DNA of 64,000 nucleotides from Nitzschia sp. pyKryTriq1 (GCA_956465555.1 OY101115.1:930001-994000); one strand, 5' to 3'. Positions 30,447 to 40,135 are shown, counted from the first letter of the stretch. The notes: generated from the letters alone by a model not told the origin. Made by a program: numbers and translations.

Positions 30447-31655
30447 TCAACATGGCGCTCGGTCCGTCCCCTTTGTCCAGGTAGGTGCATTTGGCACCAG
30501 ATCGGACGCATATACCTCCTTCAGTGTCCACTGATCAATATCAAAAATGTCTTGATCGTCATTGGAAACGGGGACGTCATGAATGACAATTTGGCAATGC
30601 TCGAATCCCTGTTCTGTCAAAAAGGCTCGTGCGGGCGCAAAGGGAGCATGGGCGATTCCAAATTGATCGGCCTGGACGAGTAAAAGGGGAGTGGCACCTT
30701 CTTGAAAATGAGACGCCAATTGACTCACAGCATCCAAAGTACATCCATATTCAAGGCCATTCGATTGACGACTTGTCACAATGACACCGTCGTCGAAAAT
30801 GACGGCGGCCCCAAACTGGATCGGATGGAGATCGGAAATATTGGATCTGGCCTCCATAATGGCTAATTCGAGAAGTCGTTTGGAGTCTGGTTCTTCCAGT
30901 GATTCAAAGTCCTCGCTGGCGCGAGCACTATAAGACTCACCGAGAGCTACTTGCTGACTCGCCGTCAATCGAGTGTACGGAGAGGGATATGGATAGAGAT
31001 GGCGCATTGTTGTGGACACGGTCGGGATCGAATGCTTGTCCTGGCCCTCGCAGCAGATAGCAGTGAATCCTTCGTCGCCATTGCTACTATTTTTGTCCGA
31101 GAACAATGCTTCATCATTCTTTCCACAATTTTGGCATCTGCACCCTGTCGTGATGACCGGCACAGTCCAAGGGACCGATGGTTTCCCTACCAGAAACTCT
31201 CGACACAACAAGCCGGGAGTAATGGGATCGACGGAGTCTGTCGAAATCACGACTTTGGTTAACCGAAAATTTGGTAAGAATCGAAGCTGCACCAATGCCG
31301 CTCGTTCTGCACAGATCGCCCCTCCGATATATCCCGCCTCGTCGTTGGCGCCCACAATATAGCTCCTGCCGTCCTTGGTCGTCTGAGCCATCCAAGGTGG
31401 TAGCATTGGTCTGCCTGGGCGAACAAAAACGCCGGATGCGCCACCATCAATAGTACTTGTATCGTCCTCAGGTGGTATCGACAGAATTTCATAGAATAGC
31501 AATGCCAAGACGCGAAAGGACGATTGTCTTGGCTTGGACGGCAGAGACAGGCGGTAACGATATGCTAGTGTAACATCGTCCTGGTCGTTCTGTTCCAGAG
31601 CGTCAAATGTAGTTCCAAGAATTTGATCGCTTTGTTTCCCTTTGGTTGGTTCCAT
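30447..31655 (-). CDS. CDA: Cytidine deaminase, two-domain type
   Basis: Converts cytidine and deoxycytidine to uridines in pyrimidine salvage. 402 residues, longer than the ~300 of E. coli and plant dimeric enzymes. The catalytic domain has GAICAERAAL (zinc Cys and proton-shuttling Glu) and the second zinc loop GLLCREFLV, which has a single Cys where the family usually has PCGxCRQ. The C-terminal domain repeats the fold (FGAAVIFDDGVIVTSRQSNGLEYGCTLDAVSQL) but has lost the CAE motif, as is normal for the non-catalytic half of dimeric enzymes. A Cys-rich insert (CRCQNCGKNDEALF) lies between them and could bind an extra metal. The ATG at 31655 is first in frame. Confidence 0.85.
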   Translation of the reverse strand: MEPTKGKQSDQILGTTFDALEQNDQDDVTLAYRYRLSLPSKPRQSSFRVLALLFYEILSIPPEDDTSTIDGGASGVFVRPGRPMLPPWMAQTTKDGRSYIVGANDEAGYIGGAICAERAALVQLRFLPNFRLTKVVISTDSVDPITPGLLCREFLVGKPSVPWTVPVITTGCRCQNCGKNDEALFSDKNSSNGDEGFTAICCEGQDKHSIPTVSTTMRHLYPYPSPYTRLTASQQVALGESYSARASEDFESLEEPDSKRLLELAIMEARSNISDLHPIQFGAAVIFDDGVIVTSRQSNGLEYGCTLDAVSQLASHFQEGATPLLLVQADQFGIAHAPFAPARAFLTEQGFEHCQIVIHDVPVSNDDQDIFDIDQWTLKEVYASDLVPNAPTWTKGTDRAPC

Positions 31656-33735
31656 GGTGGTGGAAATGGCGGTGGCTGGTATCCCCGGGAGAAGAAATAT
31701 TCGAGCACCAGTAATATTAGACAGTATAGGTCTCTAAAAAATCAAGTGGCATCCGTTCTCCTTTCAGCATCAACTTCAAACTTCATCATGGATCATGGTC
31801 GGTGGTTGAAAAAAAATTTCAGGTCAAAAAGTTCGAAAATATGAAATGCTGTACCGGTAGATCATTCGCACCCCCAACGAGAGACGGACAGACCAGAAGT
31901 CGACCAGAGCGCGCCAAGAATTGGCGATCACCTATCCGACCGACGAGAGACGACCGATGATCACACAAGATCAATGAAGATAATGAACGTCAAAAACGAA
32001 GACGACCTGAAGCATGCGAAGTTCGTGACCCTGAGGTTTCGAGACCAGAAGAATGGGGACAAGTTCGACACCAGAACGCAAGTGAGGACTGCATCAGAGG
32101 CGCAGAATCGGCAGGATTGGCAGGATGTCCCCAATATTATTTATATAGTAGGCAGAATTCTCTTAAGACAAAACTTCAGATTTAATTAAGGTACTTTTTC
32201 TCTGCCATCGAAGCCGATTGTTGTGCTAGCAGAAAAGGTTTCTTGGTTTTGCTTGTTTAGTTACTATGATGTAGGAGATGGTGCTTGTGGACCTCTTAAT
32301 CCGTAATGGTATGTATATTTTATTAATGTTGAGTCTTTTTATTGACTGTTTCTAGCATGCTTTCGGCTTCGAAAGATAGCATTGAATTGAACTGAGTTTT
32401 TTAACACGATGTTGCCAGCATCCAGCATTCGGCGTCTGTCATGCATGCGTTTCGTTGTTGACTGAGTCGACCGTGACCTTGTCCTGAAAAAATTCGTGTA
32501 CATTGTACGCTGGTACTACAGTAGTCCCTGAGCGCGGTGAACCGGCTAAGCACAGGCGTTGTGATGATGATGCTCTCAGCTCTCGCATTACTTTACCCGT
32601 AGGAGAAGGCACCACCGACCACCACTATCTTGAATCAAAATCTTTCTCCATCTTTTGAGATCGAAAAAGAGAAGCTACACCTCATTTACGCGGTGCAACG
32701 TGCAGCTCAAGAGAATGACGCAGATCGAGAGAAATCTGACTCTTTGTGCGTCAGGCAGGGCACATCGCTTATGGTTCCACGTCGTCGAGCAGGGCGGGGG
32801 GGGGGCGACGAGTACATACATAAGTGTACGACACTTCAGGGAGTGCCTCGTTGCTGTTAGTTGCTCTACTGTACACTCTTCGCGCTACTGGTAGAGGGAC
32901 TGTAACGGTACCAGTACTTGCACTGAAGCTGAGACTTCCAGGCAGGGGGTGCAACGGTACCGTACCGGTAGTTTGTTGGGCCTGACTCGGCACGCACTTT
33001 ATAATCGATGATGTCATCATATTATTTATTGATATTGAAAGACATTTCCAAATTATTTAACGACTTAGCTCACTCATATTATGTTTCACGTCAGCATAAA
33101 TAGTGACGCTGATAAGCGTGCGTGATAGCGCTAGCGCGCCTGGCCTTGCCTTGAAGCAGAAGATCCAATTCTTCAGAGAAGCGTACGGTAGCCTTCCGTA
33201 TGCCTGGTAGCAGCAGGTACAGTACCACCTGGTACCGGTACTGAATTGGACTGGGGACTGTGGAGCTACCGGTAGAGTACCGCTGCGTGCGTAGCCAGGT
33301 CAGGGCCTTGAACAGATCAGCCTTGCTTGAAGGGGATCCACACTATGGCTTCTTCCGGTTTTCTGGGGAGAAGATGAGTAATTTCGAACATTCTGAGTGA
33401 GTTGTTATTGGGCGCGGTGGCTTGAGGCGGCGTCACTTTCCAGGCGCATTCCCCCAGACCAGACACCTGAGAACCCTGAGAACCCTCCTCGTTGACAACA
33501 ACTATAAGCGGGGGTCACCATCGCCTCCACCGCCTTCTCTCCCGGTGACATGCAGCAAATTTTCTACAATAATTATTAGTCCGGGCGGCGAGGCGGCAGA
33601 TTGCGGCGTTGTCTGCATTTTTTCTCTGTCAAAAACAGGCAGGCGGACAAAGTCAATCAACTTTGGATTGCGAGCATTCTTTATTTGACCTCTGCCCCGC
33701 CGCAACCATTTGTTGTTTATTTTGTAGTAGACAAC
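31656..33735. other. 2.1-kb divergent intergenic region, gene not found
   Basis: The second largest gene-free stretch. It holds four TACCGGTA palindromes (31852-31859, 32963-32970, 33233-33240, 33267-33274), a G10 run (32796-32805) and an AT-rich core (32140-32420). A 71-codon ORF at 31974-32189 has no recognisable features. It probably includes the cyclin promoter; a non-coding RNA cannot be excluded. Confidence 0.4.
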
Positions 33736-34737
33736 ATGGCGGCGACGGATACTCAGTCTTCGTGCCGCCAAGAAAGTAAGCGAGCAATGGATGAGGCGAG
33801 TGCAAGCAACTCGCAATGCTCCAGCAGAATTCAAGAACTTCTAGCTGATGAGTCTGCTTTCCGGAGGTGTAAGGACCAAGCTGCTTTCGAAACTAGTACC
33901 CAGTCCTATCAGTTATCACTTTGGAGAGACAGAATAGCGCAATGGTACTATGATGTTGTAGATCATTTGGGCGTGCCGAGAGACATTGTGTTCCTTGCCA
34001 TGAACTTTCTGGATCGTTCCATCGCTGTTGATGGCGTCCAGAGATCAGTCACCAAGGAAGAATACGAGCTGGCCTCGACCACTTGTCTCTTTCTGGCGAT
34101 CCGCATCTCAAGCAAATCCGAAGTCAAGATCTCTGAGCTACTCCAGCTTAGTCAATCAAGGCTACAGGTCAAGGACGTTCAAGCAAACGGAGCCCGATTA
34201 CTTCAGAGACTTTCACTCAAGACTCCAATGATCAGTCCTGCTGCCTTTGCCAAGTCCTACCTCAAGCGCATCCAGCAGTCTGTTTCTTCTGAATGTGCTC
34301 TTGCTCTTCTCGACACTGCCTTTTACCTTGTGGAACTTTCCGTTTGTGACCACTTCTTCAGTGGCGTTCCCTCCTCAAAGCTTGCATTCGCCGCCGTGGC
34401 GCTGTGTATCACGAGCGAACAAGCAGGTCCTTCAGTTGGATCCAAGACAAAGCAATCCTTCATGGAAGTATTGCAAGACGAAACTTCCCTCTCTCCCGAA
34501 TCCTGCGAAATGCAACCAATTGTCGAACGACTTCTCGACATCTACAACCAAAGTCATGATAGCGTTGTCCTTGAGACGCCCAACATCATCGTGGACCATC
34601 CTGATGATGCTACCACCATCTGCTGTGCCCAAGATTCTACTGAGAGTTTAGTGAGTCTAGTGCCTTGGACTCCAACTTTCTCCAATCTCCAGGCTCTGTC
34701 CCTGAATAGGCCAACCAAGAGACCTCGACTCCTTTGA
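33736..34737 (+). CDS. Cyclin, divergent (diatom-specific-like)
   Basis: 333 residues with a cyclin box, which binds and activates a cyclin-dependent kinase. Residues about 40-150 form the N-lobe: WRDRIAQWYYDVVDHLGVPRDIVFLAMNFLDRSIAV keeps the MRxxLxxWxxxV-like helix 1 and the NxLDR turn of helix 2. LASTTCLFLAIRISS and the conserved Glu region follow. A second five-helix lobe is recognisable (about 165-275: FAKSYL, LLDTAFYLVELSVCDHFF, KLAFAAVALC). No destruction box is evident. The sequence looks like the large divergent cyclin group expanded in diatoms rather than a canonical A/B/D type; environmental cell-cycle control is a family-level inference. The ATG at 33736 is first in frame. Confidence 0.82.
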   Translation: MAATDTQSSCRQESKRAMDEASASNSQCSSRIQELLADESAFRRCKDQAAFETSTQSYQLSLWRDRIAQWYYDVVDHLGVPRDIVFLAMNFLDRSIAVDGVQRSVTKEEYELASTTCLFLAIRISSKSEVKISELLQLSQSRLQVKDVQANGARLLQRLSLKTPMISPAAFAKSYLKRIQQSVSSECALALLDTAFYLVELSVCDHFFSGVPSSKLAFAAVALCITSEQAGPSVGSKTKQSFMEVLQDETSLSPESCEMQPIVERLLDIYNQSHDSVVLETPNIIVDHPDDATTICCAQDSTESLVSLVPWTPTFSNLQALSLNRPTKRPRLL

Positions 34738-35151
34738 AGTATCAAGTACTTCAACCCAAGGTGATGGCCTACAAATTTTGTCCATCCTGGCCCCCCTTCA
34801 CCACATCATCTGTTGAGGTTACTGCCCGCCTCCAACTAGAACATCAAGCCATAGCCCCCCCCCCTATCTGAAATGCTATATTCCAGGTCCCTGGAACTTG
34901 TGATTCAACAACAACAATATACTGTATTCTTCTTGAGTATCACGACAACACCTATCTGATATGAAGAATACCCATTGCCTCCTTTGTTCAAATACCCATC
35001 CTATGCTGTACGTTAAGTGTGCAATTGAACCCCATTATGCTAAAGATATTCCGACACAAACTATAGAGCACCGAATTATCTCTAGCAAAAATTATCGTTT
35101 TGTACTGTCCTAGCTACTGCTAGTAGAACGAATCTACTGCATACTACTAGT
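34738..35151. other. Convergent gap, no gene seen
   Basis: 414 bp between the cyclin and AKR-like A stops. It contains a C10 run at 34855-34864 and scattered ACTAGTAG-type short repeats near 35115-35150. It is probably 3' UTR sequence. Confidence 0.4.
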
Positions 35152-36552
35152 CTACAGTTCTACTCGAACCTGATTATGATCCCCGTAACTTCCCTGGACA
35201 TTGTAATCATGGTAAACGTCTGGATCTGTGGCGAGATACAGCCGAAATCTCTGGTGAGGGTGTGATTTCTCTTGGTAAGTTTCTCCCTTCGGAACAAATG
35301 CGATCTGCTGGTAGTTATCTTCGCCGGCCACATAATAGAGGAACATATCTTGATTTGTGGCGTGAAATGTCAGATCAATGAATTTGTCTTCGGGCAAGTC
35401 TTCTCCGCTGACTAGAGCAGCACATGCCTGCGCCACATGCTCGATCTCCTCATTGCGAAGGTCCGGGATGGCCTGCATCGCCACAGCAGAGTTGGCTGCG
35501 AGATTATCAAAGTCAGAGGTTCGTGGTACCACAGAAAAGTCGAACTGGATGAGCCATTTGATAATTGGCTGAAAACATCTGAGGGCTGGAGTGGTCTCCG
35601 GCATTCTTTTGCTGAGCATATTTGCTGCCCAAAGAAGATGGTGGTGGGCATGTGGGCACGAATAAATATGCTCCAAGATGCCATTAAATAGATTGTACAA
35701 TTGAATATGGATATTGTGGCGATTGCAAAAGTCGACGAAAGCCGTGTCATTTATGAGCGTCCAGAAGTTGATTTGCGTCATATGAGGCTTCTCGCGAGCC
35801 GTCTTCACAAGTTCCTTCATCTCAACAGTGCCGAAGTTGGACACACCTATCGAAGCAATTGCCGGATAGTCGGCGCTCAAGTACATGTCTTCCAGCGCTT
35901 GCCAGCTCCCTTTCCAAGCAGTCACATTTCCGAAAGGAGGAGGACCAGCCTTTTTTACGCTATCGGGAAGAGCATCTTCTTCCGCTTCACATTTCATCCA
36001 GGGAATGGTTGTATAGCACCTCGGCCAGTGAATCAAGAAATGAACTCTCAAATCAACGTTCGGATCTTTGATGGCGTCAGAAAGATCTTCCAGCGATTCT
36101 TTCACTGAAATCTTGGTTCGTTCATACCCCAGATGAGTGTACCATATCTTGGTTACGACGTGAACCTGCACGCGATCTTCAAACTTTTCTGTCTTTTTGA
36201 ATCTGCGAACGCCCGAAACGATTCCTTTTGCCAAGGTCTTTTCGTTCATCGGGCTGGCACGTGACGTGTCGAACATCCGAGTCCGATGCTCGGCCTTGAT
36301 AGCTTCATAGACCATGTTCTCGACGCGATTCAACTGAAGATTTCCTACTCCCAAGCCGACCTGAGGGAAGGGTTTTCCGTTGGAAAGGGTAATGGTGGGG
36401 ATGTCATCAATGAGTCCATCTTTCTTTTTCGTGTAGCCACTGTACAAACTCGTTTGTCCCTTCAATGGATCCACGAGGAATGAGAAGGCGACCACGCAAA
36501 CGAAAAAGAAAGAAAGATGAACTGATGATGATGGTGATTGTTTCGGCATCAT
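35152..36552 (-). CDS. Secreted aldo/keto-reductase-like protein A, catalytic Tyr absent
   Basis: 466 residues, paralogue of the gene at 38747-40135. A signal peptide (about 1-32) is followed by an AKR barrel: LSNGKPFPQVGLGVG, then MFDTSRASPMNE (Asp95 kept, the usual Tyr position occupied by Ser), VVTKIWYTHLGYERTK (Lys135) and FLIHWP (His175), then ASIGVSNFG and TQINFW. Thus three of the D-Y-K-H tetrad remain. The barrel is followed by a degenerate C-terminal barrel part and an extra domain of about 77 residues (390-466, FIDLTFHATNQDMFLYY to NQVRVEL) not found in ordinary AKRs. Extracellular or secretory location is predicted. A non-enzymatic or altered reaction is inferred. Two consecutive Met codons start the ORF. 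Confidence 0.82.
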   Translation of the reverse strand: MMPKQSPSSSVHLSFFFVCVVAFSFLVDPLKGQTSLYSGYTKKKDGLIDDIPTITLSNGKPFPQVGLGVGNLQLNRVENMVYEAIKAEHRTRMFDTSRASPMNEKTLAKGIVSGVRRFKKTEKFEDRVQVHVVTKIWYTHLGYERTKISVKESLEDLSDAIKDPNVDLRVHFLIHWPRCYTTIPWMKCEAEEDALPDSVKKAGPPPFGNVTAWKGSWQALEDMYLSADYPAIASIGVSNFGTVEMKELVKTAREKPHMTQINFWTLINDTAFVDFCNRHNIHIQLYNLFNGILEHIYSCPHAHHHLLWAANMLSKRMPETTPALRCFQPIIKWLIQFDFSVVPRTSDFDNLAANSAVAMQAIPDLRNEEIEHVAQACAALVSGEDLPEDKFIDLTFHATNQDMFLYYVAGEDNYQQIAFVPKGETYQEKSHPHQRFRLYLATDPDVYHDYNVQGSYGDHNQVRVEL

Positions 36553-36883
36553 TATGTTTTTCTGTAGAGTAGGGTATAGATTAGACTATGCTGTTTTGCT
36601 ACCGGCGGTGGCGGACAGGAGTCTGGAGGATATGAAAGTCCATGGTCCATGGTCCATGCCTTGTCCATGCCCATCATCCGGGAGTGCGCCGCGGCGGCGC
36701 TACACGGGTACGTCACGGGTAAGACGGAGGGATAGACAAGGAGGGAATTCGCCCCATTGCAAGGGGACCCCGACAACGTCCGTCCTTCCGTCCGTGGCTT
36801 GACTGACTGACTGAGGAGTGGATTGAAGTTTTGGTGGGGACCCCGCCGCATCGTCTGAAGATCAGCATCATTGTTTTGCAAAT

Positions 36884-37035
36884 GCTGAATCCTCGACAAT
36901 GGCGGGCCGGATGCCCATCTTGCCGTTAGGACTTCGTTTTCTTTTTCAACTACAATCAGAACACAAACATGTCATACAACACGACACTTCACAATACATA
37001 CCCATACAACCGAGCGGCTGAATCCTCGACAATGG
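36884..37035. repeat. Pair of 19-bp direct repeats
   Basis: GCTGAATCCTCGACAATGG occurs at 36884-36902 and again at 37017-37035, exact over 19 bp and 133 bp apart. The second copy abuts the minisatellite. It could be flanking duplication of an inserted segment or part of a larger old duplication. Confidence 0.85.
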
Positions 37036-37046
37036 TGGATTACGTA

Positions 37047-37380
37047 GATTGAGTGTGGACATCGAGGGGTTACGTAGAATGAGGGGGTTACCTAGATTGA
37101 GTGTGGACATCGAGGGGTTACGTAGAACAAGGGGGTTACCTAGATTGAGTGTGGACATCGAGGGGTTACGTAGAATGAGGAGGTTACCTAGATTGAGTGT
37201 GGACATCGAGGGGTTACGTAGAACGAGGGGGTTACCTAGTAGATTGAGTGTGGACATCGAGGGGTTACGTAGAAGGAGGGGGTTACCTAGTAGATTGAGT
37301 GTGGACATCGAGGGGTTACGTAGAACGAGGGGGTTACCTAGATTGAGTGTGGACATCGAGGGGTTACGTAGAACGAGGGG
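37047..37380. repeat. Minisatellite, seven copies of a 48/51-bp unit
   Basis: Units begin at 37047, 37095, 37143, 37191, 37242, 37293 and 37341, each starting GATTGAGTGTGGACATCGAG and continuing GGGTTACGTAGAA... All periods are multiples of three, so the array is open on both strands: one strand reads a Leu/Arg 16-residue repeat (LSVDIEGLRR...), the other NPSMSTLNLG... Neither frame has an ATG before the array. The unit itself is internally repetitive (GGGTTAC twice). It is unlike CRISPR, with no unique spacers. Confidence 0.92.
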
Positions 37381-37683
37381 TTCAAAGGTTCGATCAAAAG
37401 GTATCCAACCCAAAGAGGTTGCCGACACAACTCAGCCACCCCTCAAAACATCTCGCATGACCGACGAGCGCAAAGCCTACTGGCGTGCACGTAACATTTC
37501 TACTGTGTATTTGCCCTGCCACTTTTGCATGACGAGTCGGTCAAACGCTACCGGTACAGTACCTGGTACCGGTACCGGTACCGGTACAGAACGATGCGAT
37601 GAACATGCGCAAGAGAGAGCGAGAAATTCTCATGGGCCAGTCGTGACATAAAGCGCACACACGCACGCACGCCCGTTGAACAC

Positions 37684-37809
37684 GATCTGATTGGCCGGAA
37701 GGAATAATCCGAGTATGGAATACATATGCCTCCGACGCGCATACTTGCGCATGATTCTCCGATCTGATTGGCCGGAAGGAATACTCCGACTACAACATAC
37801 ATATGCCTC
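37684..37809. repeat. Pair of 49-bp direct repeats
   Basis: Copies at 37684-37732 and 37761-37809, both beginning GATCTGATTGGCCGGAAGG and ending ACATATGCCTC, with about six mismatches. A 28-bp spacer includes a TGCGC-containing stretch. They contain ATTGGCCGG, a CCAAT-box on the other strand. Confidence 0.85.
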
Positions 37810-38370
37810 ATTTTTTTGAATGACGTATTCACGACTGGTACAAACCTACACGTTTCTCCGTAGCAGAGGTTTTTTGCTTCATTCGCGCGTTAAGTTTCTG
37901 CCGTTTTTTTTGCGCCGCAAACTGAACTCAAAAAATCAAAGCTGTCCCAAGTGCAAAGTCGACGGTCTGTTCGTCTCACGCAACACGGGAAAGTACGGGG
38001 GAGATAGGAAGCGCTGCGCGCAGACGACAAGGCAGGTATGAAATTATGGTGTCTCGCATCTCTGTCTTTAAAAACTCTACTACTAGCGTAGTACTGTAGT
38101 ACATTATAGACGAACTAGTAGCTATTAAAATATCTTTTAAAAAAAATAGTAGTCGTGGTGCTGGAATTAGAACTACCGCTAGTAGAATGAATTTACTTCC
38201 AGCAGCACTGATGCCGCGGGCCCCGAACTCCTCCTCCCCAACAACAACAACTGGATGGTCGTGGGGCCGACTGATACTACTACGAATATGAAACACAAAT
38301 ACTGCCTACACGGGTGATTGTTGTCTCCCCGCGGGGAATTGAAGAAATTGAAGGATATCATCGGCCATCA

Positions 38371-38387
38371 CCCCCCCCCCCCCCCCC
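38371..38387. repeat. C homopolymer of 17
   Basis: Seventeen consecutive C in the spacer between the two AKR-like genes, about 360 bp from the 3' end of AKR-like B. The same length as the G17 run at 11700-11716. Surrounding DNA (38040-38740) is rich in TAGTAG/CTACTA short repeats, with no gene seen. Confidence 0.9.
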
Positions 38388-38746
38388 TTCATACGAAGTG
38401 AGTACTAGCTAGGCCCTCTACCAGTATTACCGAACAATATTTGTTGTTGCTACTAATGATAGTAGCAGCAGCTCCTGCTGATAGAGTAGTACCATCTACA
38501 GATACTAGTTGAACTGTCCTCGTTGGAAATCCCTGCTCGTCTCCTGCTGCTAGTAATAAGAAAAGGTTGCAAGTAGTACCGTGTAGTTAATAAAAGTGGC
38601 AATCCATGTAACAATATTGTATAATTTGTATCGTCGTGTACAGTATCTACTAGTAGTGAGACGCTCCTTCACTCCAATTCTTTCACCAAAGAAAGAAAGA
38701 AAGAGAGCGATGGCGGCCATCCTGGCCTGCTAGCAAATAAAAAGGC

Positions 38747-40135
38747 TTACTCTTGCTCTTGTGCTTCTTCTTCTTGTGTTGCTCCTTCTTGTGCTGTTTC
38801 TTCTTGGAGGACCACGTGGACGTGCTCGAAATCGCCATAGTTGCCATTGACGGTGTAGTCGTAGTACACGTAGGGGTCAACCGCACTATACATCCTGAAT
38901 ACATGCTTGGGGTGGGTAGGTTCTTGATAGTGCGATCCCTTCTTGATGTAGGTGATCATGATTTCGTCCTCATCGGTCGGTCCAGGATAAAAGAAGAGCA
39001 CCATGTCTTGATCCATGGCGTGGAAAGTAACCTGAACATGGACATCATCCTCCATGTCGCTGCCGCTTAGAATGGCCTCAATGGCGAAGCTGGTTTCCTT
39101 GAGATGAGATTCAGAGAGATCCGGGATATGGTGGATCGTCAGGTCGGCTTGCCTTTGAAGTGCGGAAATCTCGTATTGATTCAACCACTTGAAGACAACT
39201 TGAGAAGTCGTGAGGGGTGTATCAGGAGTAGGCGTAAGCTCGTGGGCAACCTTGTGCAAGTATCCACTAGCGTGTGGTGCCTCCTTGGCTCGCCAAACAA
39301 TGCCATTCGTGACATCAAACACCTGCATGTGGGCATTGTATCTGTGGCACAAGTTCACTGTGGTAGGGTCGTGCAAAAGAGACCAGACGTTGAGTTGAAC
39401 CACATGAGGACGGATTCTCGATTCGGTCATGAGAGCTTTCATGTCGCCATTCTTGAAGTTGGCCACGCCTATGGAAGCCACTCCGGGGTAAGACTCCTTC
39501 GAGTTATAGATATCTTCGAGGGCCTTCCAGCTTTCCTTCCAAGCGTTCTCTGGATCGAGTGCCGGCGGAGGTCCCGCTTCCTTGACATTGTCGGGAAGGT
39601 AGTATTCTTCGCCTTCGCAATCCATCCACTGGACTCCCTTGTAACACCGTGGCCAGTGGAGCATGATGTGGATCTTGAGGTCAACGTTAGGATCTTGAAT
39701 AGCCTCGTCGAGCTCTCGAAGAGATTCTCGGACGGAAAGCCTTGTGCGTTCGTAGCCCAGGTGAGTATACCAGACCTTGGTAACGACGTGGACCTCCACT
39801 GGTCCATCGTCCTCCTTGGACATTTCCTTCCCTTGCTTCACACCAGCAACGATACCCTTCGCCAGCGCGCGTTCGTTGTGGGCAATGTGGGTGGTATCGA
39901 AGAGGCGGATCGAGTTGTCGCCCTCAAAGGCTTCAGTCACAATATTCCCCACATCGGAGGATTTCACGTGACCGACTTCGAGGCCGATGAGAGGAAAGCT
40001 TTCTCCATTCTGGAGCTTCACGGAAGTGACAACACCACTATCTTTCCCGAAGATCGAGTTCCAGATGCCTGAACTCGTTGGAATGCATCGGATCAACACA
40101 TTCAACAAGAGGAAGAGGATACTGTTATTTCTCAT
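38747..40135 (-). CDS. Secreted aldo/keto-reductase-like protein B, catalytic Tyr absent
   Basis: 462 residues, same order as paralogue A: signal peptide (about 1-22), AKR barrel start LQNGESFPLIGLEVG, then LFDTTHIAHNE (Asp80 kept, Ala85 where Tyr is expected), VVTKVWYTHLGYERTR (Lys120), IMLHWP (His160), ASIGVANF and VQLNVW. The extra C-terminal domain reads VQVTFHAMDQDMVLFFYPG, then IKKGSHYQEPTHPKHVFRMYSAVDP and NGNYGDFEHVHVVL. It ends in a Glu/Gln-rich tail of about 18 residues lacking in A. Loss of Tyr in both copies, with Asp, Lys and His kept, points to an ancestral change rather than decay. Single exon; the ATG at 40135 is the first. Confidence 0.82.
   Translation of the reverse strand: MRNNSILFLLLNVLIRCIPTSSGIWNSIFGKDSGVVTSVKLQNGESFPLIGLEVGHVKSSDVGNIVTEAFEGDNSIRLFDTTHIAHNERALAKGIVAGVKQGKEMSKEDDGPVEVHVVTKVWYTHLGYERTRLSVRESLRELDEAIQDPNVDLKIHIMLHWPRCYKGVQWMDCEGEEYYLPDNVKEAGPPPALDPENAWKESWKALEDIYNSKESYPGVASIGVANFKNGDMKALMTESRIRPHVVQLNVWSLLHDPTTVNLCHRYNAHMQVFDVTNGIVWRAKEAPHASGYLHKVAHELTPTPDTPLTTSQVVFKWLNQYEISALQRQADLTIHHIPDLSESHLKETSFAIEAILSGSDMEDDVHVQVTFHAMDQDMVLFFYPGPTDEDEIMITYIKKGSHYQEPTHPKHVFRMYSAVDPYVYYDYTVNGNYGDFEHVHVVLQEETAQEGATQEEEAQEQE

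Noticed and set aside
30447-31655. Loss of the CAE motif in the second cytidine deaminase domain as a novelty
   Set aside because: A degenerate second domain is the known architecture of E. coli and plant dimeric cytidine deaminases.
37047-37380. Possible CRISPR array
   Set aside because: The units are contiguous with no unique spacers, and the genome is eukaryotic.
37049-37651. 200-codon plus-strand frame reading LSVDIEGLRR repeats, and the 160-codon minus-strand counterpart
   Set aside because: Both start at non-ATG codons and exist because the minisatellite period is a multiple of three; kept only as a repeat and a finding.
39104-40072. 322-codon frame on the plus strand
   Set aside because: It lies wholly antisense to AKR-like protein B, has no recognised motifs, and B has clear family motifs and a paralogue.
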